From assembly GCA_964544055.1 (NCBI GenBank), contig CAZJAA010000045.1:1-18716 (forward strand): a stretch of 18,716 bases of DNA, given 5' to 3'. Origin of the DNA: SIG299 sp964544055. Its GTDB lineage: Bacteria; Bacillota; Clostridia; Lachnospirales; Lachnospiraceae. Shown here one piece after another: positions 11,832-18,716 of this stretch (its first letter is position 1; each line of letters starts with the position of its first letter). Below the pieces are notes generated by a model. That model saw only the letters and a list, made by a program, of their open reading frames with translations. It did not search any database and was not told the origin of the DNA. Position numbers and translations under genes: made by a program.

Positions 11832-13079
11832 ATGAAAAAAAGAATCGTTTTTTTGTGGATAACAACAACATTTTTGCTGGCAGCCTGTGGAAAAGCGGGT
11901 GAAAATAAGCTGCCGGAGGAAAAAAATCCGGAACATGCAACCGAAACGCCAATGCCGACCAATACGCCGGTTCCGTTAACGCAGGAGGAACAGCTTCATT
12001 ATGACATGGTGGAGCGTTCGGTGATTTCCACCGGAAACAATGAGCGGATGAAAAAAGTAATGGAAAAAGCCAGAAACGGAGAGGATGTTACAATTGCCTA
12101 CATTGGCGGCTCCATTACAGAAGGCTACAATGCAGGAACAACAGAAATATATGCGAAGCTTTCGTGCGATTATTTCCGCAAAACCTATGCGACAACAGGA
12201 ACGGTGAACTATGTAAATGCCGGCTTAAGCGGAACGCCTTCTCTGCTTGGACTGATTCGTTCCGACCGTGATATTTTTACAGCAAAGCCGGATCTTGTAT
12301 TTATTGAGTTTGCAGTGAATGATGCACAGGATGGCTTAAATAAATCGGCATTTGAAAGTCTGGTGCGCAAGGCACTCATGCAGGAACAAGAGCCGGCGGT
12401 AGTCCTGTTATTTTCGATGACGGAAAGCGGCTATACCTGTCAGAATAATATGCAGTTAATTGGCATGAATTATGAGCTTCCGATGATTAGCGTGCCAAAT
12501 GCCTTAAATCCGGAGCTGGAAGCCGGTCGGATGGTCTGGAAAGACTGGGCAGATGACGAGGCTCATCCAAACGCCGGAGGGCAGAAGCTTTACAGCGAAT
12601 TTATTATCCGCTACTGGAATAAGGTGGATGCGGAGGAGTCTTCTGGGCCTTATGTACTCCCAGAAAAAATGCTGAATTTAAATTATACAACAATGAAGAT
12701 GCTGGATAAAAATTCCCTAAACGTACTGGAACAAGGTTCTTTTCAGGAAAAATCTGGTCATGCCGCCTTTACAAACGGCTGGGAAAAACCGGCTGATGCC
12801 ACGGAAAATGCCCCTCTTGTATTTGAAATTGACTGCAGAAGTCTGTTTTTCGTCTACAAAGAGGCAAACAATAAAAATTTCGGAACGGCAGAGGTTTATG
12901 TGGACGGTGAAAAAATGCTGACGATAACCTCTAGCACAGCAGATGGCTGGAATAATCCGGTTCCGGTGCGCATTTTCCGCGACTCAGAATGCAAAACAAG
13001 ACGAGTCGAAATCCGAATGCAGGAGGGGGACGAGAATAAGCTGTTTTCCCTGCTGGCAATCGGATACTGTACAAAATAA
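11832..13079 (+). CDS. SGNH/GDSL-type hydrolase lipoprotein, probable carbohydrate esterase
   Basis: A 415-residue surface lipoprotein. The signal peptide ends in the lipobox LAAC with the lipidated cysteine at C19, followed by a low-complexity Thr/Pro linker (TETPMPTNTPVP) typical of cell-wall spacers. The SGNH blocks are all visible: I, GGSITEG with S94; II, NAGLSG; III, FAVND with N163; V, DDEAHPN with D242 and H245. A C-terminal beta-rich domain (about 275-415) looks like a jelly-roll carbohydrate-binding module. This order (catalytic, then binding domain) is seen in some gut deacetylases acting on plant polysaccharides such as mannan or xylan; the substrate cannot be read from sequence. 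It has its own promoter, AGAGGAAG as ribosome binding site, and is followed by a 210-base gap. Confidence 0.8.
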   Translation: MKKRIVFLWITTTFLLAACGKAGENKLPEEKNPEHATETPMPTNTPVPLTQEEQLHYDMVERSVISTGNNERMKKVMEKARNGEDVTIAYIGGSITEGYNAGTTEIYAKLSCDYFRKTYATTGTVNYVNAGLSGTPSLLGLIRSDRDIFTAKPDLVFIEFAVNDAQDGLNKSAFESLVRKALMQEQEPAVVLLFSMTESGYTCQNNMQLIGMNYELPMISVPNALNPELEAGRMVWKDWADDEAHPNAGGQKLYSEFIIRYWNKVDAEESSGPYVLPEKMLNLNYTTMKMLDKNSLNVLEQGSFQEKSGHAAFTNGWEKPADATENAPLVFEIDCRSLFFVYKEANNKNFGTAEVYVDGEKMLTITSSTADGWNNPVPVRIFRDSECKTRRVEIRMQEGDENKLFSLLAIGYCTK

Positions 13080-13289
13080 AAAAGCTAAACAAGCATACAT
13101 TTTTTTGATATAAGATACATAATTTTTCCGCATTTGCAGAATACTAAGATAGCGTATCATAAAGCATCGGTCAATACACCACCCATACAGGTCAGCTTTT
13201 GCAGTGGCTGAAGGCTTGTTTCCGTATTTTACAAATATGGTTGTGATGCACATCAAAAAATTATATCAGAAAAAATATCAGGAGGATGT

Positions 13290-14000
13290 ATGCAGGAAAT
13301 ACTCTATATCATTGTCCTTTCTCTGGGATCACTGGCAGCAATTTTTGTTCTAACCAAGCTGATGGGCTATCGTCAGATGTCGCAGATGAGTATGTTTGAT
13401 TACATTACCGGAATTACCATCGGTTCCATTGCTGCAGAAATGGCAACCTCACTGGAGGAAAGCTTTGTGCCGCCGCTAACTGCCATGGTCGTATATGCCC
13501 TGGCAACTGCCGGTCTGGCGTGGCTCAGCTCGAAATCAATCCAGGCACGGCGTATTTTGGAAGGAAAACCGCTTGTTTTGCTAAATAACGGCGAACTGTA
13601 TCTGAAAAATTTAAGACGTGCAAAGGTAGATATCAATGAATTTCTCGTTCAGTGCCGGGTGAATGGTTATTTTGATTTGTCCAAGGTGCAGACCGTAATT
13701 TTGGAGGGCAACGGCAAATTCAGCATTCTTCCTAAGGCATCCGACCGTCCGGCAACACCGTCGGATTTTCAGTTGCAGCCGCAGCAGGACTATATGGTGG
13801 CGAATGTCATTATTGACGGAAACCTTATGTGGGATAATCTGCGGCATACAGGAAAGGATGAGGCATGGCTGCTTGCACATATCAAAGGGCAGGGTGCAGA
13901 CCGGGTGGAGGATGTGTTGTTAGCTTCCCTGGATATGAGCGGAAGCCTGACCGTGTTTTTAAAGGAAAACAAAAAAGAAGCGATGGATGTACTGATTTAA
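13290..14000 (+). CDS. DUF421 (YetF-like) membrane protein
   Basis: A 236-residue protein. The N-terminal third has two to three hydrophobic segments (about residues 4-20, 40-55 and 60-80) and the conserved start LTKLMGYRQMSQMSMFDYI and TGITIGSIAAEMAT. The cytoplasmic part contains the family block GKPLVLLNNGELYLKNLRR followed by the DINEFLVQCRVNGYFDLSKV region and a PQQDYMVANVIIDGNL stretch. This is the normal layout of DUF421 (YetF/YdfR/YrbG) proteins, which are widespread in Firmicutes, and some are linked to spores or stress. No enzymatic activity is established for this family as far as I can state. CAGGAGG is a strong ribosome binding site. A near-palindrome TGATGCACATCA at about 13242-13253 upstream might be an operator. 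A strong terminator overlaps its last codons. Confidence 0.85.
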   Translation: MQEILYIIVLSLGSLAAIFVLTKLMGYRQMSQMSMFDYITGITIGSIAAEMATSLEESFVPPLTAMVVYALATAGLAWLSSKSIQARRILEGKPLVLLNNGELYLKNLRRAKVDINEFLVQCRVNGYFDLSKVQTVILEGNGKFSILPKASDRPATPSDFQLQPQQDYMVANVIIDGNLMWDNLRHTGKDEAWLLAHIKGQGADRVEDVLLASLDMSGSLTVFLKENKKEAMDVLI

Positions 14001-14020
14001 GCATCCATCGCTTTTTTTCT
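13979..14020. terminator. Strong bidirectional terminator between DUF421 and GH94 genes
   Basis: AGCGATGGATG (13979-13989) and CATCCATCGCT (14002-14012) form a perfect 11-bp stem, followed by T8 on the plus strand. On the minus strand the stem is followed by TCTTTTTT. It ends both convergent genes. The left arm lies inside the last DUF421 codons. Confidence 0.9.
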
Positions 14021-14060
14021 ATAGGGTGATGAGAATAGTGTGAAAAATCACATTGATATG

Positions 14061-16457
14061 CTACAGGATTACTACAACTTCATTCTCATCCTTCATATCG
14101 CATTCAGCAACATAAGGCTGGTCAAGCTTAACGCCGTTTAAGTAGAATTCCTTACAACCGCCCTCAGCACCGTCTGGATTCTTTACAGTGATGTGAAGCT
14201 TCTTGCCACGGAATACCTTGTCCATGGTCATTTCCTTCCAGTCGGATGGGATTGCCGGGCATACCCATAAACCGTCAAGGTCAGGACGCATACCGCAGAT
14301 ACCCTCTACGCAGCCAACCATACAGGTGGAAGCTGTACCGGTGAGCCAGTGAACGTGGGAACGTCCCTCAAATGGAGAGTCGGTGCTTTCGGTAAACTGA
14401 CCGTGTACATATGGCTCTAACTTTCTGACATCTGCGTTGTCATTCTGGGAAGCAGGTGAGCTTTCAGTGAAGTACTCGAAAGCACGGTTGCCGTGACCCA
14501 TTAAGGACTCAGCGAGAATAATCCAGCCCTGTGGCTGAGAGAAAATACCGCCGTTTTCCTTGGTGGATGGGTTGAACAGCAGTGCCAGTGCACCGTCAAA
14601 GGCATGGTCTACATAGGATGGAGCCATGACACGCACACCGTAAGGGGTGTTTAATTCGCGGTGGACGGATTCTAAAGCTTTTTCCGCCTGTTCCTTGGAA
14701 GCAAGTCCACTGATAACAGACCAGGACTGTGGATTTAACCACATATTTGCTTCCGGATCCTTCTTGGAGCCGATTACCTGACCGTCTTCCTTGATACCAC
14801 GAACGTAGCGGTCATCTTCCCAGCATTCCTTCTGGATGGTTTCGCCAAGCTCTTTCTGTGTCTTTTCAAGATATGCGATATATTCTGTGTCGCCAAGGTC
14901 TTTTGCAAAACCCTTTAATACGGTAAATGCATAGTATAACTGCATAGCAACGAAGGTGGATTCACCCTTTTTGCCGAGGCGCAGACAGTCGTTCCAGTCT
15001 GCATGTAAGCCGGCAGGCATCTTGTGGTCACCCAAACGCTCCATGGAGAACTGGATAGCTCTCTTTAAGTGGTCGTAAACGGTGCCTTCTTCCTTGTTAG
15101 CGTAAGGAATTACTTCGTTGATGAAATCCTTGTTGCCGGTTTCAGATACGTACTTCCATACGGTTGGGAACAGCCAGAGCGCATCGTCTGCACGGTAAGC
15201 CGGATGACCGGTTGCACGTACATAGGACTCGTCATCCGGAGTGTCCTCGTGACCTGCGTTGTGGTCAAACTTTACAAGTGGAAGACCGCCGCCGTTGTTT
15301 ACCTGTGCGGATAACATGAAACGGATCTGGTTTGCAGCCATTTCAGGGTCTAAGTGGATGATACCCTGGATATCCTGAACGGTATCACGGTAGCCGTAAC
15401 CGTTTCTTTCTCCGCAGTAGACGAAGGAAGCGGCTCGGGACCAGGTAAAGGTGATGAAGCACTGGTAAGCGTTCCAGGTGTTGATCATGCTGTTGAAGGC
15501 AGGATCCGGTGTGTTTACCTGGAAATTATTCAGCTTTGCATGCCAGTAGTTCTTTAATTCTTCTACTTCTGTGTCGGCTACCGAAGGATTCTTGTAACCG
15601 TCTACAATCTGCTTGGCAACCGATGGAGTTGCCTGACCGAGGATGAAAGCCACTTCCTTGGTTTCGCCAGGCAAAAGTTCCAATGCGGTATGTAATGCAC
15701 CACAACCGTTGGAATTGTAGTTTAATACGTTGTCACACTTGCCGTTTTCTACTGCAACCGGATTACCGTAGCTGTGATAGCGGCCAAGGAATGCTTCCTT
15801 GTCACCGTTATAGGAGGTAACAGGGGCACCGGTTAATGCGAAGAAACGCTCTCTCCAGTTGCTGCCTTCCTCATTCTTGCCGCAGTTTTCGTTAATTGTC
15901 TGGACAATCATGTTGTCGTATTTGAAATAAGTTCTGGTGATGAACAGGGTGTACTGTAAGTTTACTTGATCCTGGTTGTAGTTGCTGTCGTTTGTCAGTT
16001 CTGCATAACCGAAAGTGGAAATCTTGCGAACCTTGTCGGACTTGTTGGTGATTTTTGCTCTCCATACTTCGTAATCTTTGCCCTGTGGAACATAGTAAAG
16101 AACCTCGGAATGGATGCCGGAGTAGTCAGCCATTATGTTGGTGTAAGCAGTACCGTGATGGCATTCGCTCTTGTAAACATCTAAAGGCTTGGCTACCGGC
16201 TGCCAGGAAGCAGACCAGAAATCACCGCTTTCGTCGTCACGCAGATAAACGTAACGCCCCGGGGTGTCGTCGCTGTTGAAATGGTAACGGAGAATTCTTC
16301 CGTTGGCACCGCTCTTAACAAAGCTGTAGCCGCCAGCATTGTTGGAAATAATTGCGCCGTACGCCGGGGAACCTAAGTAGTTTGCCCAAGGTGCCGGAGT
16401 ATTTGGCTTTGTGATGACATACTCTTTGTTTCCCTCATCAAAGTAACCGTAATTCAT
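14061..16457 (-). CDS. GH94 family glycoside phosphorylase (chitobiose/cellobiose phosphorylase type)
   Basis: A 798-residue enzyme starting MNYGYFDEGNKEYVITKPNT. The frame extends to 16517, but the ATG at 16457 is preferred because AAAGGAG lies nine bases upstream and the start matches the family. GH94 enzymes cleave a beta-glycoside with phosphate to give a sugar 1-phosphate. Signature regions visible: APWANYLGSPAYGAIISN, AGGYSFVKS, GRYVYLRDDESGDFWS, GYGYRDTVQD, and the DWND motif (residues 487-490) carrying the catalytic acid. The N-terminal region looks closer to N,N'-diacetylchitobiose phosphorylase than to cellobiose phosphorylase from memory, but the disaccharide cannot be assigned; cellobiose-type or aldonic-acid acceptors remain possible. 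No signal peptide, so it acts in the cytoplasm on imported sugar. The AraC gene is divergent. Confidence 0.85.
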   Translation of the reverse strand: MNYGYFDEGNKEYVITKPNTPAPWANYLGSPAYGAIISNNAGGYSFVKSGANGRILRYHFNSDDTPGRYVYLRDDESGDFWSASWQPVAKPLDVYKSECHHGTAYTNIMADYSGIHSEVLYYVPQGKDYEVWRAKITNKSDKVRKISTFGYAELTNDSNYNQDQVNLQYTLFITRTYFKYDNMIVQTINENCGKNEEGSNWRERFFALTGAPVTSYNGDKEAFLGRYHSYGNPVAVENGKCDNVLNYNSNGCGALHTALELLPGETKEVAFILGQATPSVAKQIVDGYKNPSVADTEVEELKNYWHAKLNNFQVNTPDPAFNSMINTWNAYQCFITFTWSRAASFVYCGERNGYGYRDTVQDIQGIIHLDPEMAANQIRFMLSAQVNNGGGLPLVKFDHNAGHEDTPDDESYVRATGHPAYRADDALWLFPTVWKYVSETGNKDFINEVIPYANKEEGTVYDHLKRAIQFSMERLGDHKMPAGLHADWNDCLRLGKKGESTFVAMQLYYAFTVLKGFAKDLGDTEYIAYLEKTQKELGETIQKECWEDDRYVRGIKEDGQVIGSKKDPEANMWLNPQSWSVISGLASKEQAEKALESVHRELNTPYGVRVMAPSYVDHAFDGALALLFNPSTKENGGIFSQPQGWIILAESLMGHGNRAFEYFTESSPASQNDNADVRKLEPYVHGQFTESTDSPFEGRSHVHWLTGTASTCMVGCVEGICGMRPDLDGLWVCPAIPSDWKEMTMDKVFRGKKLHITVKNPDGAEGGCKEFYLNGVKLDQPYVAECDMKDENEVVVIL

Positions 16458-16552
16458 ACCAATAGTCTCCTTTATAAGTGTAGTGTTTTTTGGTGTTTCC
16501 TCAGAAAACATCCGCATGATTATGATACTATTCTATATGTTTTAGGAATAAA

Positions 16553-16582
16553 TTTATACAATATCTGTTGTAATTATATCAA
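16553..16582 (-). promoter_or_regulatory. Promoter of the GH94 gene
   Basis: TTGATA (16582-16577), an 18-base spacer ending TTG, and TATAAA (16558-16553) on the minus strand. It overlaps the oppositely directed AraC promoter at 16568-16596, so one regulator could control both. Confidence 0.55.
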
Positions 16583-16596
16583 AAATGTTGCATAAT
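16568..16596 (+). promoter_or_regulatory. Promoter of the AraC regulator gene
   Basis: TTGTAA (16568-16573), a 17-base spacer and CATAAT (16591-16596), about 25 bases before the start codon. It overlaps the GH94 promoter on the other strand. Confidence 0.5.
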
Positions 16597-16621
16597 TAAG
16601 TTATCAGAGGGGGTGATGCCT

Positions 16622-17377
16622 ATGAGTATGAACAAAGAGCTGAATGCAAAGCTTTTCGAACGCCGGGAAGAACAGCTCAGTCATGTGGAATATGACCACG
16701 AATATAAGTATTACGACAATATTACCACAGGAAATATTGAAGAGGTGCAAAAAGTCCTCGCCGATCCGAAGGATGTCACCAGATATGAAAGTCCGGAATA
16801 CGGCAAGCTGTCCAAGGATTTTTTAAGAAATATACGCTACCATTTTGTGGTGTCAACAGCACTTATCACAAGACTTTGTGCAGAAAAAGGACTAGAACGG
16901 GAGCTGGCCTATACCCTGAGCGACCTTTACATCGGCAAAATGGACACTGCGAAAACGGCAGAACAGATTATTGTGATTCATAATGAGATGCTGATGGATT
17001 TTACGCAAAAAATGGCAGATCTTCCAAAGCAGCAGATTTACTCCATTCAGATTGTAAAGGCAATTGACTGTATATTAAAACACAGAAATGATAAGCTCAC
17101 GGCACAGGATATTGCAGACAGACTTGGTATCAACCGCAGCTATCTTTCCTCCCTGTTTAAAAAAGAAACAGGAAAAAATATCAGTGCGTTTATCCGCGAG
17201 GAGAAAATAAAGGCTGCAGCAAATATGCTGAAATTCTCCGAATATTCTTATGGGGATATTGCGGAATATTTTGGTTTTGCCTCACAAAGCCATTTTATCA
17301 AGTGCTTCCGTGAACAGACAGGGCTTTCGCCAAAGGAATACCGCAAGAAGTATTCAAAAAACCAGGAAGTGCTTTAG
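16622..17377 (+). CDS. AraC family transcriptional regulator, likely controls the GH94 gene
   Basis: A 251-residue protein with the start at MSMNKELNAK, chosen because AGAGGGGG lies eight bases upstream; GTG or ATG at 16613-16618 would overlap that site. The N-terminal 140 residues are mainly helical (no cupin-like beta pattern), with HFVVSTALITRLCAEKG and YTLSDLYIGKMD, a regulator domain common in Firmicute AraC proteins. The C-terminal two-helix-turn-helix DNA-binding domain (about 150-245) contains LTAQDIADRLGINRSYLSSL, FKKETGKNISAFIREEKI and the family signature YGDIAEYFGFASQSHFIKCF followed by REQTGLSPKEYRK. It is divergent from the GH94 gene with overlapping promoters, so it is most likely that gene's regulator; the effector is unknown. 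Confidence 0.9.
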   Translation: MSMNKELNAKLFERREEQLSHVEYDHEYKYYDNITTGNIEEVQKVLADPKDVTRYESPEYGKLSKDFLRNIRYHFVVSTALITRLCAEKGLERELAYTLSDLYIGKMDTAKTAEQIIVIHNEMLMDFTQKMADLPKQQIYSIQIVKAIDCILKHRNDKLTAQDIADRLGINRSYLSSLFKKETGKNISAFIREEKIKAAANMLKFSEYSYGDIAEYFGFASQSHFIKCFREQTGLSPKEYRKKYSKNQEVL

Positions 17378-17424
17378 AGGAAGGATTGCAATAAACATTT
17401 GTAGGTCTGCGTAATGGTTTCCTG

Positions 17425-17452
17425 TTGAATTTTATGGCCTATAGCGTATAAT
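17425..17452 (+). promoter_or_regulatory. Promoter of the fic pseudogene
   Basis: TTGAAT (17425-17430), a 16-base spacer and a perfect TATAAT (17447-17452), about 38 bases before the start codon. The promoter remains intact although the gene is broken. Confidence 0.7.
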
Positions 17453-17489
17453 AGAGCCGAGAGATTAAAAGATTTAAATGGAGGATTTT

Positions 17490-18123
17490 ATGGGAGATTA
17501 CAAACCACCCTTTACAATTACAAATGAGATATTGGCGTATGTATCATCCATTTCAGAGAAGGTTGGTCGTATTTCGGCTATCAGTAATTTAGAATCGAAA
17601 CCTCATTTGAGAAGGAATAACCGAATTAAGTCAATTCATTCATCACTGAAGATAGAGGCAAATTCTCTTTCCCTGGGGCAGGTAAGGGATGTAATCAATG
17701 GCAAGATTGTGGCATACAGCAATGCTTGCAAACTGGAAATCCATATTTAAATATATTCCGATAGAAAGTCAGATTGAAAAATTTCAAAATGAATATTATG
17801 AGGCAATTGCAAAGTGTCATGTAAATGGAGAATCTACGCTTTTTATAGAGTTTATGTTGTCACAGATTGATAAGATTTTGGATGAGATTTCTTTTCAGCT
17901 TAGTGAGGATAACGAGCAACTTTCAGAATACCTCAAGAGGCTGCTGGAAGTTATGGAATATGATGTTCCTTATACAAGCAACACTCTAATGGAAAAATTA
18001 GGTTTGAAATCTAAAGAGGGTTTTCGTAGAAATTATTTACGCCCGGCGATTGATATGCACTTGATTCGTATGACAATTCCGGACAAGCCCAATAGCAGAA
18101 ACCAGAGATATGTCAGGGAGTAG
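17490..18123 (+). pseudogene. Fic family AMP-transferase, catalytic core deleted
   Basis: Two frames together give both ends of a Fic protein. The 5' part (start at 17490 after GGAGG) reads KPPFTITNEILAYVSSISEK and then RRNNRIKSIHSSLKIEANSL, the Fic N-terminal region with the S/T-x-x-I-E-G/A-N type inhibitory helix (SSLKIEAN). After GQVRDVINGKIV the frame leaves the family and stops at 17750. From 17698 another frame reads ARLWHTAMLANWKSIFKYIP and continues with IESQIEKFQNEYYEAI to 18123, the segment that normally follows the HPFxDGNGR motif, then a winged-helix-like tail (TSNTLMEKLGLKSKEGFRRN). The whole catalytic core, about 120 residues by comparison with usual length, is missing. No active enzyme can be made. 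Confidence 0.85.
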
Positions 18124-18199
18124 GATTGGTCGTACGCTCTCCCTTTCATATTTTACCCAAAATATCAAGCACGGAATCAAAAAGACTGTTATGATAATT

Positions 18200-18228
18200 T
18201 TAAGCTTAAGCAGAAAAGAACGTTCTTT
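18200..18228 (+). promoter_or_regulatory. Two adjacent perfect palindromes upstream of the short AraC gene
   Basis: TTAAGCTTAA (18200-18209) and AAAGAACGTTCTTT (18215-18228) lie directly before the AAGGAGG ribosome binding site. An extended -10-like TGTTATGAT at about 18187-18195 precedes them. They could be operators, for example for the gene's own product. No factor is recognised. Confidence 0.35.
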
Positions 18229-18242
18229 GAAGGAGGGATTTT

Positions 18243-18662
18243 ATGGGGAATATGGAGCTTCTGGCAGCAGCATTGGACTATTTGGAAAGCCATCTGGAAG
18301 AAGACGTTCGGACAGAGGAAGTTGCCAGAGCCTGTTTCTGCTCAAAATCCACTCTGGAAAAACTGTTTCGGTGCGTGATGAACATCAGTCCGCACGACTA
18401 TATGGTGCGCCGCCGTATGATGAAGGCAGCAAGACTTCTGCATGAACATCCGGAGGAAAACGTGCTTTCGGTGGCATTGCAGTTTGGCTACAGCACTAAC
18501 GAATCGTTCACACGCGCCTTTAAACAGGTCTGGAACTGTAACCCATCCGTGTTCCGCACAAAATCGAGGTACACGGAGCTTTACCCTCGCAGACTTTTGT
18601 CCGAGGAGAACGGAGAGGATAGTATGAATAACAGAAAACGTGTGGATATCAGTGAATTATAG
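18243..18662 (+). CDS. Short AraC-type DNA-binding regulator, possibly C-terminally truncated
   Basis: A 139-residue protein that begins directly with the AraC DNA-binding domain. The first helix-turn-helix covers VRTEEVARACFCSKSTLEKL, the linker helix ISPHDYMVRRRMMKAARLL, and the second helix-turn-helix VLSVALQFGYSTNESFTRAF followed by KQVWNCNPSVFR. Residues 105-139 form a basic, unstructured tail ending RKRVDISEL. AAGGAGG six bases before the ATG is a strong ribosome binding site. Most relatives with an N-terminal DNA-binding domain carry a sensor domain after it; here the frame ends right after a linker-like segment, with a second stop codon (TAG TAA). This suggests a lost effector domain, but I cannot prove it, and stand-alone SoxS-like regulators of this size also exist. 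Confidence 0.75.
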   Translation: MGNMELLAAALDYLESHLEEDVRTEEVARACFCSKSTLEKLFRCVMNISPHDYMVRRRMMKAARLLHEHPEENVLSVALQFGYSTNESFTRAFKQVWNCNPSVFRTKSRYTELYPRRLLSEENGEDSMNNRKRVDISEL

Positions 18663-18716
18663 TAAGCGCCTAATATAAGGGTATCAAAAAAACATGCCGG
18701 ACTCTCACGTGGAGAA

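Noticed and set aside
13080..13289. A small RNA or gene in the gap before the DUF421 gene
   Set aside because: No ORF with initiation signals and no terminator-like hairpin could be found; only a weak near-palindrome TGATGCACATCA was noticed.
15069..16279. Several plus-strand ORFs of 60-80 codons within the GH94 gene
   Set aside because: They are antisense to a well-supported coding sequence and show no ribosome binding sites or recognisable protein features.
18215..18228. AAAGAACGTTCTTT as a LexA (SOS) box
   Set aside because: The Gram-positive LexA consensus needs GAAC and GTTC separated by four bases; here they are directly adjacent.

Overview
This window looks like chromosome from a gut-type Firmicute, most likely a member of the Lachnospiraceae. 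The support is strong AGGAGG-type ribosome binding sites, vegetative TTGACA/TATAAT promoters, a CspB-like cytoplasmic-type subtilisin, a DUF421 protein, a GH94 phosphorylase beside an AraC regulator, and ABC exporters with a zinc ribbon paired to DUF1854. Species cannot be fixed from sequence alone.

Layout. (1) Positions 1-980 are mobile-element debris: the end of an IS66-family element (tnpA and partial tnpB, minus strand) sits inside a decayed IS200-type transposase gene. (2) Positions 981-3300 are AT-rich accessory DNA read on the minus strand. They hold a c-di-GMP-I (GEMM-I) riboswitch with an intrinsic terminator ahead of a 152-residue GyrI-like protein, then a separately promoted cassette of two double-glycine-leader peptides (a candidate two-peptide class II bacteriocin) and a 54-residue two-helix membrane protein that could give immunity. 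A 213-residue acidic protein of unknown function lies upstream. (3) Positions 3305-9802 are one minus-strand transcription unit: a 10-codon leader ORF with three hairpins, ABC exporter half 1, DUF1854 protein, ABC exporter half 2, and a broken HExxH metallopeptidase gene. (4) Positions 9948-14000 are plus-strand genes: an S8 peptidase without signal peptide, an SGNH-hydrolase lipoprotein and a DUF421 membrane protein, closed by a strong bidirectional terminator. (5) Positions 14061-17377 hold a GH94 glycoside phosphorylase and a divergent AraC regulator with overlapping promoters. (6) Positions 17490-18662 hold a fic gene with an internal deletion, and a short AraC-type regulator.

How the parts may work together. 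The ABC/DUF1854/ABC genes probably form a heterodimeric exporter with cytoplasmic sensing domains, possibly controlled by leader-peptide attenuation. The GH94 enzyme and its AraC neighbour form a sugar-utilisation pair. The bacteriocin cassette has no maturation transporter here (neither ABC protein carries a C39 peptidase domain), so export would need one elsewhere. The observations most worth following up are the c-di-GMP riboswitch, the small immunity-like gene with the bacteriocin peptides, the mutually exclusive RNA pairings over the bacteriocin ribosome binding site, and the leader peptide upstream of the exporter.
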